From NCBI GenBank assembly GCA_029964075.1, contig CM057149.1, positions 38,150,900-38,214,899 of the forward strand: a stretch of DNA of 64,000 bases, written 5' to 3'. The position numbers and the translations under genes were made by a program. This stretch comes from Patiria pectinifera (Eukaryota; Echinodermata; Asteroidea; Valvatida; Asterinidae). The notes below the pieces were generated by a model that worked only from the letters and a program-made list of their open reading frames with translations, was not told where the DNA came from and searched no databases. Positions 25,398 through 37,300 of the stretch are shown in pieces. Numbering within the stretch: position 1 is the first letter of the stretch; every line of letters starts with the position of its first letter.

Positions 25398-25914
25398 GTG
25401 CTGGTCTCATATAGGGCCAGCCTACGAATCTTTTTTTTCCCAAACGACATCTGCTTCCAATCTTCTGATTGGTCCATTACATGCATATCTAATGCCTTGT
25501 TCTCCACAACACAAACCCAAGATAGGCTTTACGTCTTGTGAGAAATGTTCCTTCCTCACTTTAGTTATTTAAAAGGTAAAATGAGAAGAAGTGAAAAACG
25601 CTCACTGAGATTCGAACTCGGATCACCTGATTAGAAGTCAGGACTACTTCCAACTAGTCCACGAATCAGCTGCCAATCGTCGGTGCAGTTATTCCTTGTT
25701 ATATACCTTCTTCTCTAAAGCCCTGGACATATCATGAATATGCATAACGCAGAGAGAGCGCCCTCTTTTGATATTGTCCGATCTCGTTTGGGGAAGAAAA
25801 AAAATCGCGGCCAGCAGAGCGTCTTCTTTCACCTATCTCACTGACTGACTGGTTTACTGACTGTCATTGCGACTTCGACCAGTATGAAGAGAGCTGGGCA
25901 ATGCTATTGTATAG
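25398..25914. repeat. Dispersed ctgactgactg repeat with a tRNA-like insert
   Basis: The outer blocks match 12212-12306: gtgctggtctcatatagggc at the left, and atctcactgactgactgg plus gggcaatgctattgtatagg at the right. They are separated here by about 420 bp of extra sequence that includes the tRNA-like segment at 25605-25680. Confidence 0.45.
25605..25680 (-). pseudogene. tRNA-Arg(TCT)-like sequence
   Basis: Read on the minus strand, the anticodon arm is a perfect 5-bp stem (CCTGA/TCAGG) with loop CTTCTAA, giving anticodon TCT. The D arm pairs GACT/AGTC. The T arm CCGAG-TTCGAAT-CTCAG pairs at four of five positions. The expected acceptor-stem halves (TGATTCG and TGAGCGT) do not pair, so I read it as a tRNA-derived pseudogene or SINE head, not a working tRNA gene. 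Confidence 0.5.
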
Positions 25915-27814
25915 GATTACTCTGTAACGCAAATTAAGTTTTGTGTATTCTTGGACTAGCTTGACCAGGCTTGCCGTGACTTGTTAAGCATAATCCATCA
26001 GTAGTACCAAATTTTATGGCTTGGAATGGTTTTCAAGTTATGGACTCTTGCTAGTCCTGGGCGAGTATTGCAGAATGCTCGGGTAGAGATTACTCATTGA
26101 GTAATCAAGCACACACAAGTAGTTCCGTATACCCCCAAAAATGTACAATACACACTTGCCAGCAGCGGATGTCGAGTGTGAATGGGGGAGGGTGTTCTCC
26201 CCCCCCCCCCCCCTTGTTCAGCTGCTGACTGATGTTATGAAACTAGTCAAATGCTGGGGGCCAAAAATAATAAATGGAATGCTGAAGTTTCTAAAGATAT
26301 TCTTGAATTGCCGTAGAATGCAGGAGAAATCTTCATAGATTTCAAAATGTTCCCAGGGGGCATGGGCATGCCCCCAGACCCCCTAGCAGGGCCTGCAGTT
26401 AGCACACCTTGGAACAAAACACCCATCCCCCCTTTTATCACCCCCCATTTCCCTGAAGCTAGACCCGCCCCTGCTTGTGTGTTGAATACAGAGTAACATT
26501 GTATACCTACAATGTGCAAGTCAGAAGTTCTGCATGAATTTGGTATCCTCACTGCAAGTGTGTTTTTTGTACACATGATATACCTAGGGATAGACCCTGT
26601 GCACAACTACTCCCTCACTTCTGACGGAGAGATTTAGGAATTTCAAGATCTACATGACGATACAGATTTATGACTTTGTGACGCTGAAAAATGATTCAAA
26701 AACAACACACAAAAGCTTTCATTGCAAAGTGTTATTTTTACTGTCTAAGATTCTGGAATATCTATACATCATATCCTCATTTCTATCAAGTATGTACAAT
26801 GTCCATAAGTGCTCCCACAAAGAAAAGAGCAGAGGTTTGAAGTCATATTTGATATTAATTTAATACACATTTAACAAAATGGGCGCCCCCCCCTAGAAAA
26901 AATCCTGGCGACACCCATGTTGACAACCAGAAAATTTCTGGGTTTTTTTTGGGGGGGGGGCACTGAGAATTTGTGGGGGGCACATTCCCCAGGCCAACAG
27001 TGGCATAGCAAGGTCCTTTTTGGGGGGGGGGGTATAAATTTGTTGAAAAGGGCACTTGCGCATCTGTTCTGAAAAGTAGACATGTATTTTTCTCCTTACA
27101 CTCGGCCTCTGTAAATCAAATAGTGTAATAATGTGGGGCTGGGGGAGGGTGAGGGGGCTGGCTGGTACCATCTGTCAATGGGGGCGCTGTTCAAAACCGA
27201 CGATTATGCACACTAACGGACAATGCCATACATGCATGAAATTAAAAAATAGGGCACCCATAACGGCACAAAAAGGGCACAATTTTTTTTTAAAAGGCCA
27301 CTTGCTCAGAAAAAAAAATTGTAAACAAAAGAAGGGCACTCTTTACATTGGGGGGGGGGCCTAAGCGCTGGTGAAAAAAGGGCATCTGAATGAAAAATGG
27401 CAGTCTTTTCAAAATATTGGGGGCGGGGGTAAATACCCCCTTAAACATTAGCTTTGTATTGTTTGAAAGAATTACCAATCCCACTATGTACCCCCTCCAG
27501 AAAATACTGAGCCCCAAGTGGCCCCCCCCCCCCCCCATTTCCTACCGCAGTAGCAGATTGAGGGATGGGGAAGTTCATCCGCCAACTTATGTCACGAAAA
27601 TAGAAAAATTGGGCTAAAAATAATAATTTGAATGCTTAAGTTTAGGTTCCAATTTTCAAATTTCCTTAGAATGCACGAGAAATCATCATAGATTTCAACA
27701 AATTTTACCGGCAAGGCATGCCTTCAGCTTGCCTTCAGCTTCACTCAACGCTCTCCTCCATACTCGTATCAACCCTTCCGTTTCCTAAAATCTAGATCCA
27801 CCTGTGCCCAGTTA

Positions 27815-28202
27815 GCGTAATTTTTATTCCTAGGAGGGTTAGGGGCAATGTCATGAATAATTCATGTTTATCCATGAGAACGGACAATGACATCAACAGC
27901 ATTGTTATTAGTTACTCAACTAGTTACAATACATTAAAGCATTTTAAAGAACGGTTGTCGTCGAGCTACCACGCAGTAGCCTAGTGGATAGCGAGATGAG
28001 CTATGGATACAAAGATCCCTGGTTCGAATCCACGTCGTCGCTGCTCATTTTCATCAGCTATTTTTCTTCTCCAAATTTATCACTGAGATAATTTTAAATT
28101 AAGGGGAAAATAGAACGAGAACCTAAGTCTTGCAATGATTCAAAGGAAAAACTGAATTATTCATGACATTGCCCCTAACCCTCCTAGGAAAAAAAAATAC
28201 GC
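27815..28202. mobile_element. 388-bp TIR element with 9-bp target duplication and a tRNA-like core
   Basis: GCCCAGTTA flanks the element on both sides (27806-27814 and 28203-28211). The inverted ends are about 50 bp long: gcgtaatttttattcctagg on the left, and the complement of cctaggaaaaaaaaatacgc on the right. Both continue inwards through agggttaggggcaatgtcat. A 9-bp duplication with long ends is typical of Mutator-like elements. The centre (about 27970-28045) carries tRNA-style internal promoter words, tagcctagtggatag (A box) and ggttcgaatcc (B box), but the acceptor stem does not pair. No transposase is present. Confidence 0.8.
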
Positions 28203-28420
28203 GCCCAGTTATGCTCCTGAACGTCGCACTTGTTGCTATAAACATGCCAATATACAACTAGTAGATATTTTGGATGCAAGTTTGCTTAATCTGACATGCG
28301 CAATGTATAATTGTCATGCATTTATTGTGTGCTTGGATACTGAAGTTTCTTTCATTGTAAGCTTATTCCTCCATGGTTACAATGTACAACCATTTATCTT
28401 TTGATTTATTGGTATGATTA

Positions 28421-28573
28421 TAACAAAACAATTGTTGACTGCTGTGATGTGGGATATATGCTGTGTTTAACCCCCTCCTGGTGCATAGCACCCTCGGCTT
28501 CACCTCAGGTGCTATGTACCCCTTAAGTGCTAAAAACGTCATATCCCACACCACAGCAGTCAACAATTTGTTA
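28421..28573. repeat. 153-bp inverted repeat
   Basis: The left arm ttgttgactgctgtgatgtg is matched by the complement of the right arm cacaccacagcagtcaacaa. A smaller inner hairpin pairs ggtgcatagcacc with ggtgctatgtacc. The sequence just before it, near 28385 (caaccatttatctt), recurs near 48316 beside another tRNA-like segment. Confidence 0.65.
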
Positions 28574-29017
28574 ATATACACAGCTAAACACCCCACAAAT
28601 GTAACGTGACGGAGCAAACCTTTATCAACCGTGAATAAGTTGAAAACTTGTACAAAATGTGTACGTATTTTTCTTCAGTGAAACAAAATTTACCTTATTT
28701 TCACACAAAAAACGGATTGTGGTTATGTTATTGAAACCTCACGGCAGTAAAGTACAAAAAAACAAAAAAAACAAAAAAACTATTTAATTAAAGAAAAAAA
28801 CACTTTTTTATATTTTGAGATATTTTGCTGCAATTTTCATTGGCTGGCTAAAAAGTCTACTCACATTTCTTCAGTCCTCATGCCTTTATTTTTTTCCTTG
28901 CAATTTTCAAAATTTTTCTGGGTTAATTTACATAATGAGTTTGTACAAATGGCTTTCCACCACACTTATAAAGGAATATTTCTGTCTAAGAAGAAAGATA
29001 AATACACTGCAAATTTT

Positions 29018-29478
29018 TAAAGAGGTTGTGGAATGCTCGAAGACATTTCTGTCATTTTTCGGGTATATGTAGCCTAAGGTGTGATGAAATAAAAACGACT
29101 ATTGTTTCTGTCATGAAATGAGTACAAAAGGTACTTTTGAGAGCTGTTTTTCAAGTCCTGTCATGCCTGTTTCGACCCGAACATGCAATTTGTGTAAATG
29201 TCGTCGTGACGTAATAAACAGGACTCCCGATGCAGAGTAGCATAAACGAGTCCTGTTTATTACGTCACGATTTACTGTGTTTTGTTTGCTGCCCGCAACG
29301 ACGACTTTTACACAAATTGCATGTTCGGGTCGAAACAGGACCTGAAAAATAGCTCTCAAAAGTAACCTTTGTACTCATTTCATGACAGAAACAATAGTCG
29401 TTTTTGTTTCATCACACCTTAGGCTACATATACCCAAAAAATGACGGAAATGTCTTTGAGCATTCCACAACCTCTTTA
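29018..29478. mobile_element. Foldback element, near-perfect 461-bp palindrome
   Basis: The left arm starts taaagaggttgtggaatgct and the right arm ends with its complement agcattccacaacctcttta. The arms stay paired for almost 200 bp (for example catgcaatttgtgtaaa against tttacacaaattgcatg). The loop holds a second hairpin, cgtgacgtaataaacaggac against gtcctgtttattacgtcacg. As RNA or single-stranded DNA this would form a very long hairpin. It has no coding capacity. Confidence 0.8.
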
Positions 29479-30317
29479 ACTTTTGGCTAATATCATGCTA
29501 GACTGTAACTGGGAAAAACTAATAAAACAAATGATTTCCATATACCTATATAGAAGGGTTTGAATATAAGAGTTTTAAAATGATAAAAAAAAATTTCCTA
29601 TATAAATGATTGATCCTGATTTGACAGTTTCATGTAATTATTCTTAACTAATTTAACCATTTTAATATATTTCACCATATATTCTATAATACCGGCTTTA
29701 AACAAAATTGACTTCCCTTTATATGGTTTTTATCTGATTTGCTCTCAGTAATTCAAATTAATATAAATTGAAATATCTTCTTCATTTTATCTTTATCATA
29801 TATATACATATATTGTACAGTATACTTTCATAGGTTATTTTTATGTATTTACTTGCAACTGGGAGAAAGTTTGATTGGTAATCGTAAGTGACCAGTGGTT
29901 GCTTTGTGACGTAATTTACGTTGCACACTTATTGTAATGCGCAAATGTCTTTCTAATCAAACAATGGTGAAGGTGGAATGGACCATTTGTAATTTGTGCA
30001 TTTTTTTTGTTTGATGCAACAAAAGTGCTCAAAATCTTAAGATGGGTGCTTAACAACTAACCTGACAAATTTTAGCTCTGTGCATGTTGTGTATGTCAAT
30101 TTCAATTCCAAAGTTGGCGAATTATATTTTGAAATGCGCTCTCTTGTGACACAATTCCGAAATCAGCATTAGGGACATGATTCTCATTCAGCTGGTTGCC
30201 ACCCATTCACGGATTCTTCAAATTACAAACCAACTGCAAATTAGACCACATGGGGACGGTCTTCCCAGAAATTAAAAAAAAATATGTCACTTGACATATC
30301 TTTGGAAACGACCTTCT

Positions 30318-30323
30318 TTTATT
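30318..30323 (-). terminator. Candidate poly(A) signal for TBK1
   Basis: The plus-strand TTTATT reads AATAAA on the minus strand, about 360 bp after the TBK1 stop codon. It is assigned by position and hexamer only. Confidence 0.3.
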
Positions 30324-30685
30324 GTTTTCTTCAAAATGACAGCATGCTAGAAGCAGTGATTTCACAGGGAGCTTAATTAGTGTCATTAGTGTTCATTATC
30401 TTTACACTATGTAAGTTTTTCACAGTAATTTGGTTGGTAACTTTTTGGATAGCTGCAAATAGTCCACTCTACCTTTAAAAAATCGTTATGAAACATCTTC
30501 TTGCTGTGCATTATGATTTGCACAGCCAAAACAACCGACTAGTCTAGTTGAACTGTAATTGACTAGCCTGGCTTTGGGCGAAAATAGTCAAACTTATGGT
30601 TAATTATAGTTCTAGCTGAAACATGCTTTCTTTTTCCAAAGTACCACCACTTTGACTTGCCCTATTTTGTGACAGCCACTTACAG

Positions 30686-31334
30686 CTACTCGCCATTTGT
30701 AAGTTGGGGACTTTGACGACCAAACTGACCAGTGCCTTTATCTGTCAGTCGTTGGCTAGGCTCTGGCATAAACTGGTACCCGCTGTCTGGTGTCTGATTC
30801 TTGAACCGACTTGCTTCCTCAAGTGACGATCGCTGACTAGGTTCAGGCATGTACTGAAACCCACTCACAACTGGTGCCTGGTCACTTAACTGGCTAGCGC
30901 CCTCATGTGGCAATCGCCAACTAGGATCTGGCATGTACACCACTGGTGTCGGAGTGTTGAACTGACTAGCATCCCCATGAGGTAATCGTTGGCTAGGTTC
31001 CGGCATGAACTGGTATGCACTCACAACCGGTGTCCGGTCCGTGGTATAAGGAGCTGCATCACGTGACATTCGTTTGTGCGCTTCTGCTACCATATTCTGG
31101 TACCCGACCACTGGTGTTGGTTGGCTGCCAAGCTGACTGCTGCCCTCGCTTGGTAAACGTTGGCGTTGGTCTTGCCGAGTCCTGCTATCGCCTGCGAGTG
31201 ATGCGTGACCGCAGCGAGGGCAAATACCCTCCTGTTCCATTGACAGTGACATCTGCTGCATTGCCGCCATTTTTTGTCGTCCACTTTCCATCTGCTCAGT
31301 GACCAAGTCAATTTCTTGTTCCCAAGCCTCAAAC
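30686..31334 (-). CDS. TBK1: TBK1 exon 17: coiled segment, CxxCxH motif and tandem repeats
   Basis: The exon encodes residues 768-983. First comes a helical stretch ([20 protein letters not shown]) that could be the equivalent of the vertebrate C-terminal adaptor-binding coil. A CPRCGH motif follows at 806-811. From about 827 to 975 there are five to six imperfect repeats of about 24-30 residues, with consensus RLPxEGASQFxxQTPVV followed by [10 protein letters not shown]. The MPEPSQ or MPDPSW core is seen four times. The stop codon is TAG at 30688-30686. The repeats are not part of the TBK1 structure I know, and their function is unknown. Confidence 0.85.
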
Positions 31335-34300
31335 CTGCAAGTAGCAAAACACAATATACCATGAACAAGCTCGATCGGATCTTGGAAGCTGTGGGCCAAT
31401 GAATGTGTGTTCATGCATGAGTCAGGTGAGTTTTGGAGTGTTTTGAGTAACAAAATCAGAAGGAATTTTTTGAGTAACAAAATCAGATTTTTGACCCCAG
31501 TGACCTTATGATGACCTTTGACCCCAGTGTAGTCATGTGACATGTTGGGGCTGGGCTACTGATAATTTGACAAAATTTGGTTGAAATCGGTCAAAATATG
31601 TAGGAGCAATAGACAATGTCAACGTTTGTTACTAACTAACTAACTTAGTAATGGACTCTGTAATCCAAAAGCAAAAAAGAAGAGTTGGGGGAAAATCACT
31701 GGCAGGGATATTAGAATGCATATTGAGGAAGACACCAGACACATAAAGTTATGTATATGCCATGTGTACAAGAGGCGGGGGTTCTAAAAATGTCCCAATT
31801 CACTCACATTGCCTTGACATCCTTGGGTACAAGGATGTACCCATTACTGTCCATAGGTAAGCCTGCAAGTTGCTCTGAGATGGAGGCAATCTGTTCCGGG
31901 GTAACCTCTTGCTCCAGCACCTTGGGGTCTGATTGGGCGAGACCACTGAGTGGAGTAAACTAAAACACAAACAAACAAATGGCGGAGCATTATAGAATAA
32001 TTAGACAGAATGCAGTAAGCATTGTAATTTGTACGTTTGTTAAAACACATGAGGGGCAAGTTCGCGCAACAACCATTAGTCAACTAATGGTTGCGTGGTT
32101 GATGTCAAACAGTGCGCATGCGCTGAAACATTCAAGTGCGAACGACTCTAGTCAAACCTTTGTCAATATATAGTGAACATGAGTATGTTTGGATTATTGT
32201 TTACATTCTATCGTCAAGGCCCACCATATACCAGTGGGTAATACAACTCACTACATTTAATCTCTTGTTAATGGTTTCCTCTGCATGTAAGTAACAAAAT
32301 GAGGCTACTGATCACCAGGGATGCAACCAACCCCAGTAAGCTGGTTCCAAATAGTCCACAAGCATAGTCTAATCATCGTCAACTAGACAGAGTTCAGGCT
32401 ACCTTAGTCAAACTATTGTTAACAATAGTTCTTGCGCAAAGCTGCCCTAGGGTTTAAGCCGTACATTGTCATGAGGTGAAAAATTGCTCAAAAATCCTAC
32501 ACACATAAAACTTAACCTTCTAAACTTTCATCTCAGTCGATGAAATACATTTTAAGAAAACAAAAAAATATGTTCAGTGCTTCTCAGGTCTTGGTAGTGG
32601 ATTGCGTTGCTAACGCATGCTAAAAAGTGTGTCCCCTGGGCGCTGGTAACCTATTGATCTATCGCCGTTTGCGAGTTAGCCACGCCCCTTAGACAACCCT
32701 ATGGAAGTTTTGAACATTCCGTTTTGTTTGTCTCAGATTTTGCACGTTCTGCGTCCATTTGTATATCATGTTATTGGACAACATTTCACAGCTGCTTTAA
32801 CACGATTCTACCGCGATAGGTTAATTATGAAACCACCTTCAATGTGAGTTTTCCACCAAACAATACCATATTTTCAATTTATCAGGGGTGTAAGTAACCA
32901 CTGATAAAAATAGATGAAAACAGCTGAAAAAGGTGCAAAAAAGCTGAACTTTGGAAATCTCCTATACTTTTGTACACAGCAAGTGAGGGAAAAAGCTGAA
33001 AAAATCTGAAATCCAAAACAAAAAAAGCTGAAATCAGCTTTAAAGCTGAGATTTCACACCCCTGATTTATAGTATATGAGTATTAGATACCAGTCCTATC
33101 TGCACTTTGAGCATCAAATCGGTAGGTACTTTTCCGGGTATTTTGCAAATGATCCTACGTGGGTTTATAACCAGATGCAACTAATTTAAAAAGCGTTCAA
33201 GGGAATAATCTGTACCGGATCTGTGTTAGTGCCTACATCCACTGGTCTCCGAGGAGTCTTAGGTGTTGCTCCAAAGGCCATCAAACTATCTTGAAGTGTG
33301 TCTTCGAATTCTAAAACAGGTGGCTGTACATCTGTATCCAGCTGAATTGTGGATAAAAATAAGGAAATGTGAGGCGTTCTGGCAAAATGAGACAGAACTG
33401 GGCAGAAGTTGAAATGAGGGTTTGTGGGTATTAGGAAAGAGAATAAATTTCTCCTTACAATACTGTTGTTGCACTCCATACTGTTTGTTGCACTAGAATG
33501 CCATGGTCCAGTGGTTATGGTGTTTGACTCATGTACAAAGGTTTTGTGGGTTCGAACCTGCCAGGAACATGGTGTTTATGCCCTTGGGCAAGACACTTAA
33601 CTACAATTGCCTCTCTCCACCCAGGAGTATAAATGGGTACCTGTGAGGGTCAAGGACCGATTGAGCGCTGATATCGGCTGCCGCGTGGTCCCATGGCCTG
33701 ATGAACGGGGTAATAATTGTAAAGCGCTTTGAGATCGTTGATACGATGGAAAGCGCTATATAAGCACAATTATGATTATTTATTATTACAATCAGACATT
33801 TTACTGACAAGTTATGGCTATTTTGACACGTAAACATTTAAAAAAAAAAAAAAATACTAAGAAAAAGGCATTTACAGCTTCAAGTTTTGTATTTGTGGAA
33901 ATGAAATATGCCAATATTCTTTCATAAAAAAAAATTACGGAAAGAGTTCCATGCTTGGACACCCTATGCACAAACCCTATGAGATTGGTCTGAAAAGTTC
34001 CAAGTCTGTTCTCAGTAAATGCTTCAATATATTCCCTGCTAAATTTGATTTTTTACGACATGTTATCGCTTTCTGATGACTGATAGGTCACCGCTGGGAA
34101 AAAATTGTGTTGTCCATGGATGGAATTCTTCCAAAAAACACTTTTATTCCACTTTTTTTTAATACTATTTCATTAAAATATGTGTAGTAGACATATCAAA
34201 GATTACAAATATCAATAAATCTGACAATCTAAAAAAAAATTCCCACTTTTTATTTTTTTTGCAATTTCTCCATTACGGCCTATGCCCAGTTGCGTCTCAG

Positions 34301-37300
34301 TTTGCCAGAACCCCTTACCAATATCAGACATACAAGAGCCGTGGTCAGCAGCGAATGGACAAAATTCAAAATGCACAATGGTGTTACCCAGGGTAGAGTC
34401 AGTCCAAAACTTACCATGTGAACTTCCTGTAACAAGACCTGGTAGTCCCGAACTAGCTGAGACAGTGTTTTGTCGACTGAGCGAACCTGCTGCCGGAACT
34501 GATGAGCGATTCTGTAGCAAACGATAATCAAGTATTTATGCTGACCATTGGTGGGGGAGTGTCCTTGGGCAAGCCACTTAACCTCCATCTGGGTCATTCT
34601 ATAAATTTAGGGTCCAAAGTGTGACATTTTTCCCGTCCCTGTTACCTTGGTACTTTGTAATTTGCCATTCAAGCATCATTAAAAGTGACTTCAAACAATT
34701 GTTTATTTGTTGGGTAGGTAGTTTGCTATTCATAATCACTCTTGGAGGATGACTGCATTAAGGAGTGCATCAGAATTATAAAATCATAGATGTCAGATGT
34801 AACAGGGACAGGAAAAAAAGTGGACCCCAAATTTATAGAATGACCCACCTGCCTCTCTCCACCCAGGAGTATAAACTAGTACCGGCATTAGCTGGGGGGT
34901 ATTTTTACCTACAATAGACTGGCATCCCATCTAGGGGGAATAAAAAGATTGTCGGTCATCTCATGTCAAGGAAACTGGATATAAACATTGGCTCATGACA
35001 GACTTTAATTTTTACATATTGACCATTATACAAAATGTTTCTAGATTCCATTTGAAGTTTATGTCAAGTTCCTGGAAGCCATGACATTTGATATTCAAAA
35101 GAAGTGTGAGTTATTTTGTGAGCCATTTTTATTTTGCATTCCTTGTTTTGCATTGTTCAGTGCAACTGCATGGTGATATGGTCATCATTTATTCTTAAAA
35201 AAAGGGTTAGAGTGGTTTTATTGACCAAGTGCTACAGAGGATTTTCCACAAATTGAACATTAATGCCTCAGACAGCACTGTGGTCAGGTAATCACAAGTC
35301 AAATCACAGTGTGGTGTTGTTTTTTTATCTGACTTCTGATTGCCTTCTGGCTTGTGATTTGTTTGAGATTGACTTGTGATTGGCTTGAGATTGGCTTGTG
35401 ATTGACTTGTGATTGTCTTGTGGTTTGCTTAAGATTGACTTGTGATTGGCTTGAGATGTGTTTGAGGTTGCGTTGTGATTTGTTTGAGATTGACTTGTGA
35501 TTTGTTTGAGATTGACTTGTGATTGACTTGTGATTTGCTTAAGACTGACTTGTGATTGACTTGCGATTTGCTTAAGACTGACTTGTGATTGGCTTAAGAT
35601 TGACTTAGGATTTGACTTTTGTTTTGACCGATGACTGACTTGCAATTAACTTTTGTGTTTTGATCGACTTGTATCAGGCTTGGTACAAATACAAGTACAG
35701 TGCATCAGTCTTGTTACCAAATTGACTACTTACGTGTACCACTCGCTGAGCTTCTGATGGATAGTTTTCCATCTCAAATCACAATGACTCTGGCAAATTG
35801 ACATTGCCTGAGTGCTTTTAAGATTCAGCTTTTCTCTATCAAAGCAAAAAAAAGAACATGGGGTATTAGTATAAGTTATTAAAACAATTTGGTATTCAGT
35901 TTTGAATGAGTATTTTAAAAATCACCGAAATTTGACTGAATGGAAACAAAAGAATGGAATGTAAACTTACTTGTCCATTTTGTGAATCTGTTCTTCATTG
36001 TATGACAAATGTTTCTTCTGTTTTTCTTTCTTGAACTGGGTGTAGATTTTGTGCGCTTCCTCCGTAAAAATTGCAAACCGTTTTAAACTGTAAAATACAA
36101 ATTCTAAGTCAGAAACAAAAACACACACTCGGTTAACATATTTTCTGAGATACTGATTCCAGATATTTTTTTTTTATTAATGTAAGCATTGGACTGAAAA
36201 GCTTTCATTACTGAAAGCCATTTGTGTATGCAAACTTGTATAAATACAAAAAGGCCTAAATTTTGAGTGAAAATCAGGTAAGTGTTCTTTCAGCAAAACG
36301 AAAACAAATCACATAGGGATGTGTGTGAATTGTTTTTGTTTTGCTGAAAGAACGCACACCTTTTGTGTGATCTGTGGACAGAACTTTAACACGGTGGTTG
36401 TGTTTAAAATTCCGTAATTTGAAAAGTACATGAGTGATTTGAATGATTCTTGTACTAAAAGAAAGCTTACAAATTGGGCTTTCATATCCTACATTTTTGA
36501 AAGTGCTACATGAAAAATTTCACTAAAACAATAGTCCCGACATTTGGGTTGTTTTTTTTTTACTCCAAATTCTATCACACAAGCCAATGGTTGGTGTACC
36601 GGGTATTTTCATTGTGAATCTTGGGATGAGGTAAAGCCACTGCTGCTGACAATGCCACAGTTTCGTAAATTCTCATTCTATATTCATACCACACATAACA
36701 TGGTTTCAGTGCCTCTTCTGACGCGGCCCATTTCTTTGTCAGCTGGTCTTCGTCAATCAGATACTTCATAAGACCTTCCAGCTTTTTCTTCACACCGTTG
36801 TATGAATTGACCATCTAGTTCAAGGAAATTATTAGTGCTATCTTCAGGCGGTGGTCTTCAAAATTACATGAATCAAACTTGATAGATGCTTTTGTAGTGT
36901 AACTGCTAACGGTTTATGTTTGCCTCTAGCCAAAACTTAAATGTAAATTACGATGTTTAAAATCAACAGTCAGTGCTTTTAATGAATTTGCTGTTACTTT
37001 GTCTGGATATTAACACTGAAAAGTCCTGTTGAAGCACTTTTGTAACTTTACCTAAATCTAAACTAACAAGATTGTAAAAGTGATTTTTTTTTAGCAGTAG
37101 CAATATGTGAGCTTTTCCTGAGCCTTGAATATCTGTTTTACGCCCCAACGACGTTATTATAATGCTCACATTCATTGAAGAATAAGGCAGATTCCATATT
37201 GAATTGATGTGTTATGAAAATTCTAGACCAAAAGATCGTTGAAGTTTTATCAGAATCAAAATGCTAAATGTCTTAAAATTAAGATCATTTGGAGAGTAAA

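Larger units (their letters stand above)
22527..30685. other. Convergent intergenic region between makorin and TBK1
   Basis: No gene is recognised in these 8.2 kb. An AATAAA at 23564-23569, about 1 kb after the makorin stop, is a possible poly(A) signal. A TGACGTCA octamer lies at about 22710. The region contains several structured repeats listed separately. G- or C-run-rich stretches near 26190-26420 and 26880-27540 look like decayed repeats. Open frames here follow low-complexity or palindromic DNA and show no family motif. Confidence 0.4.

Noticed and set aside
27960-28050. Functional tRNA gene
   Set aside because: A and B boxes are good, but the acceptor stem does not pair and one T-stem pair is lost; it is better read as a tRNA-like module in a TIR element.
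29111-29359. 82-residue minus-strand frame inside the foldback element
   Set aside because: It falls within the palindrome and is not conserved with any family I know.
35325-35645. 106-residue minus-strand open frame rich in Ser, Gln and Lys
   Set aside because: It is the translation of the GACTTGTGATTG minisatellite in a TBK1 intron; its regularity comes from the tandem DNA repeat.
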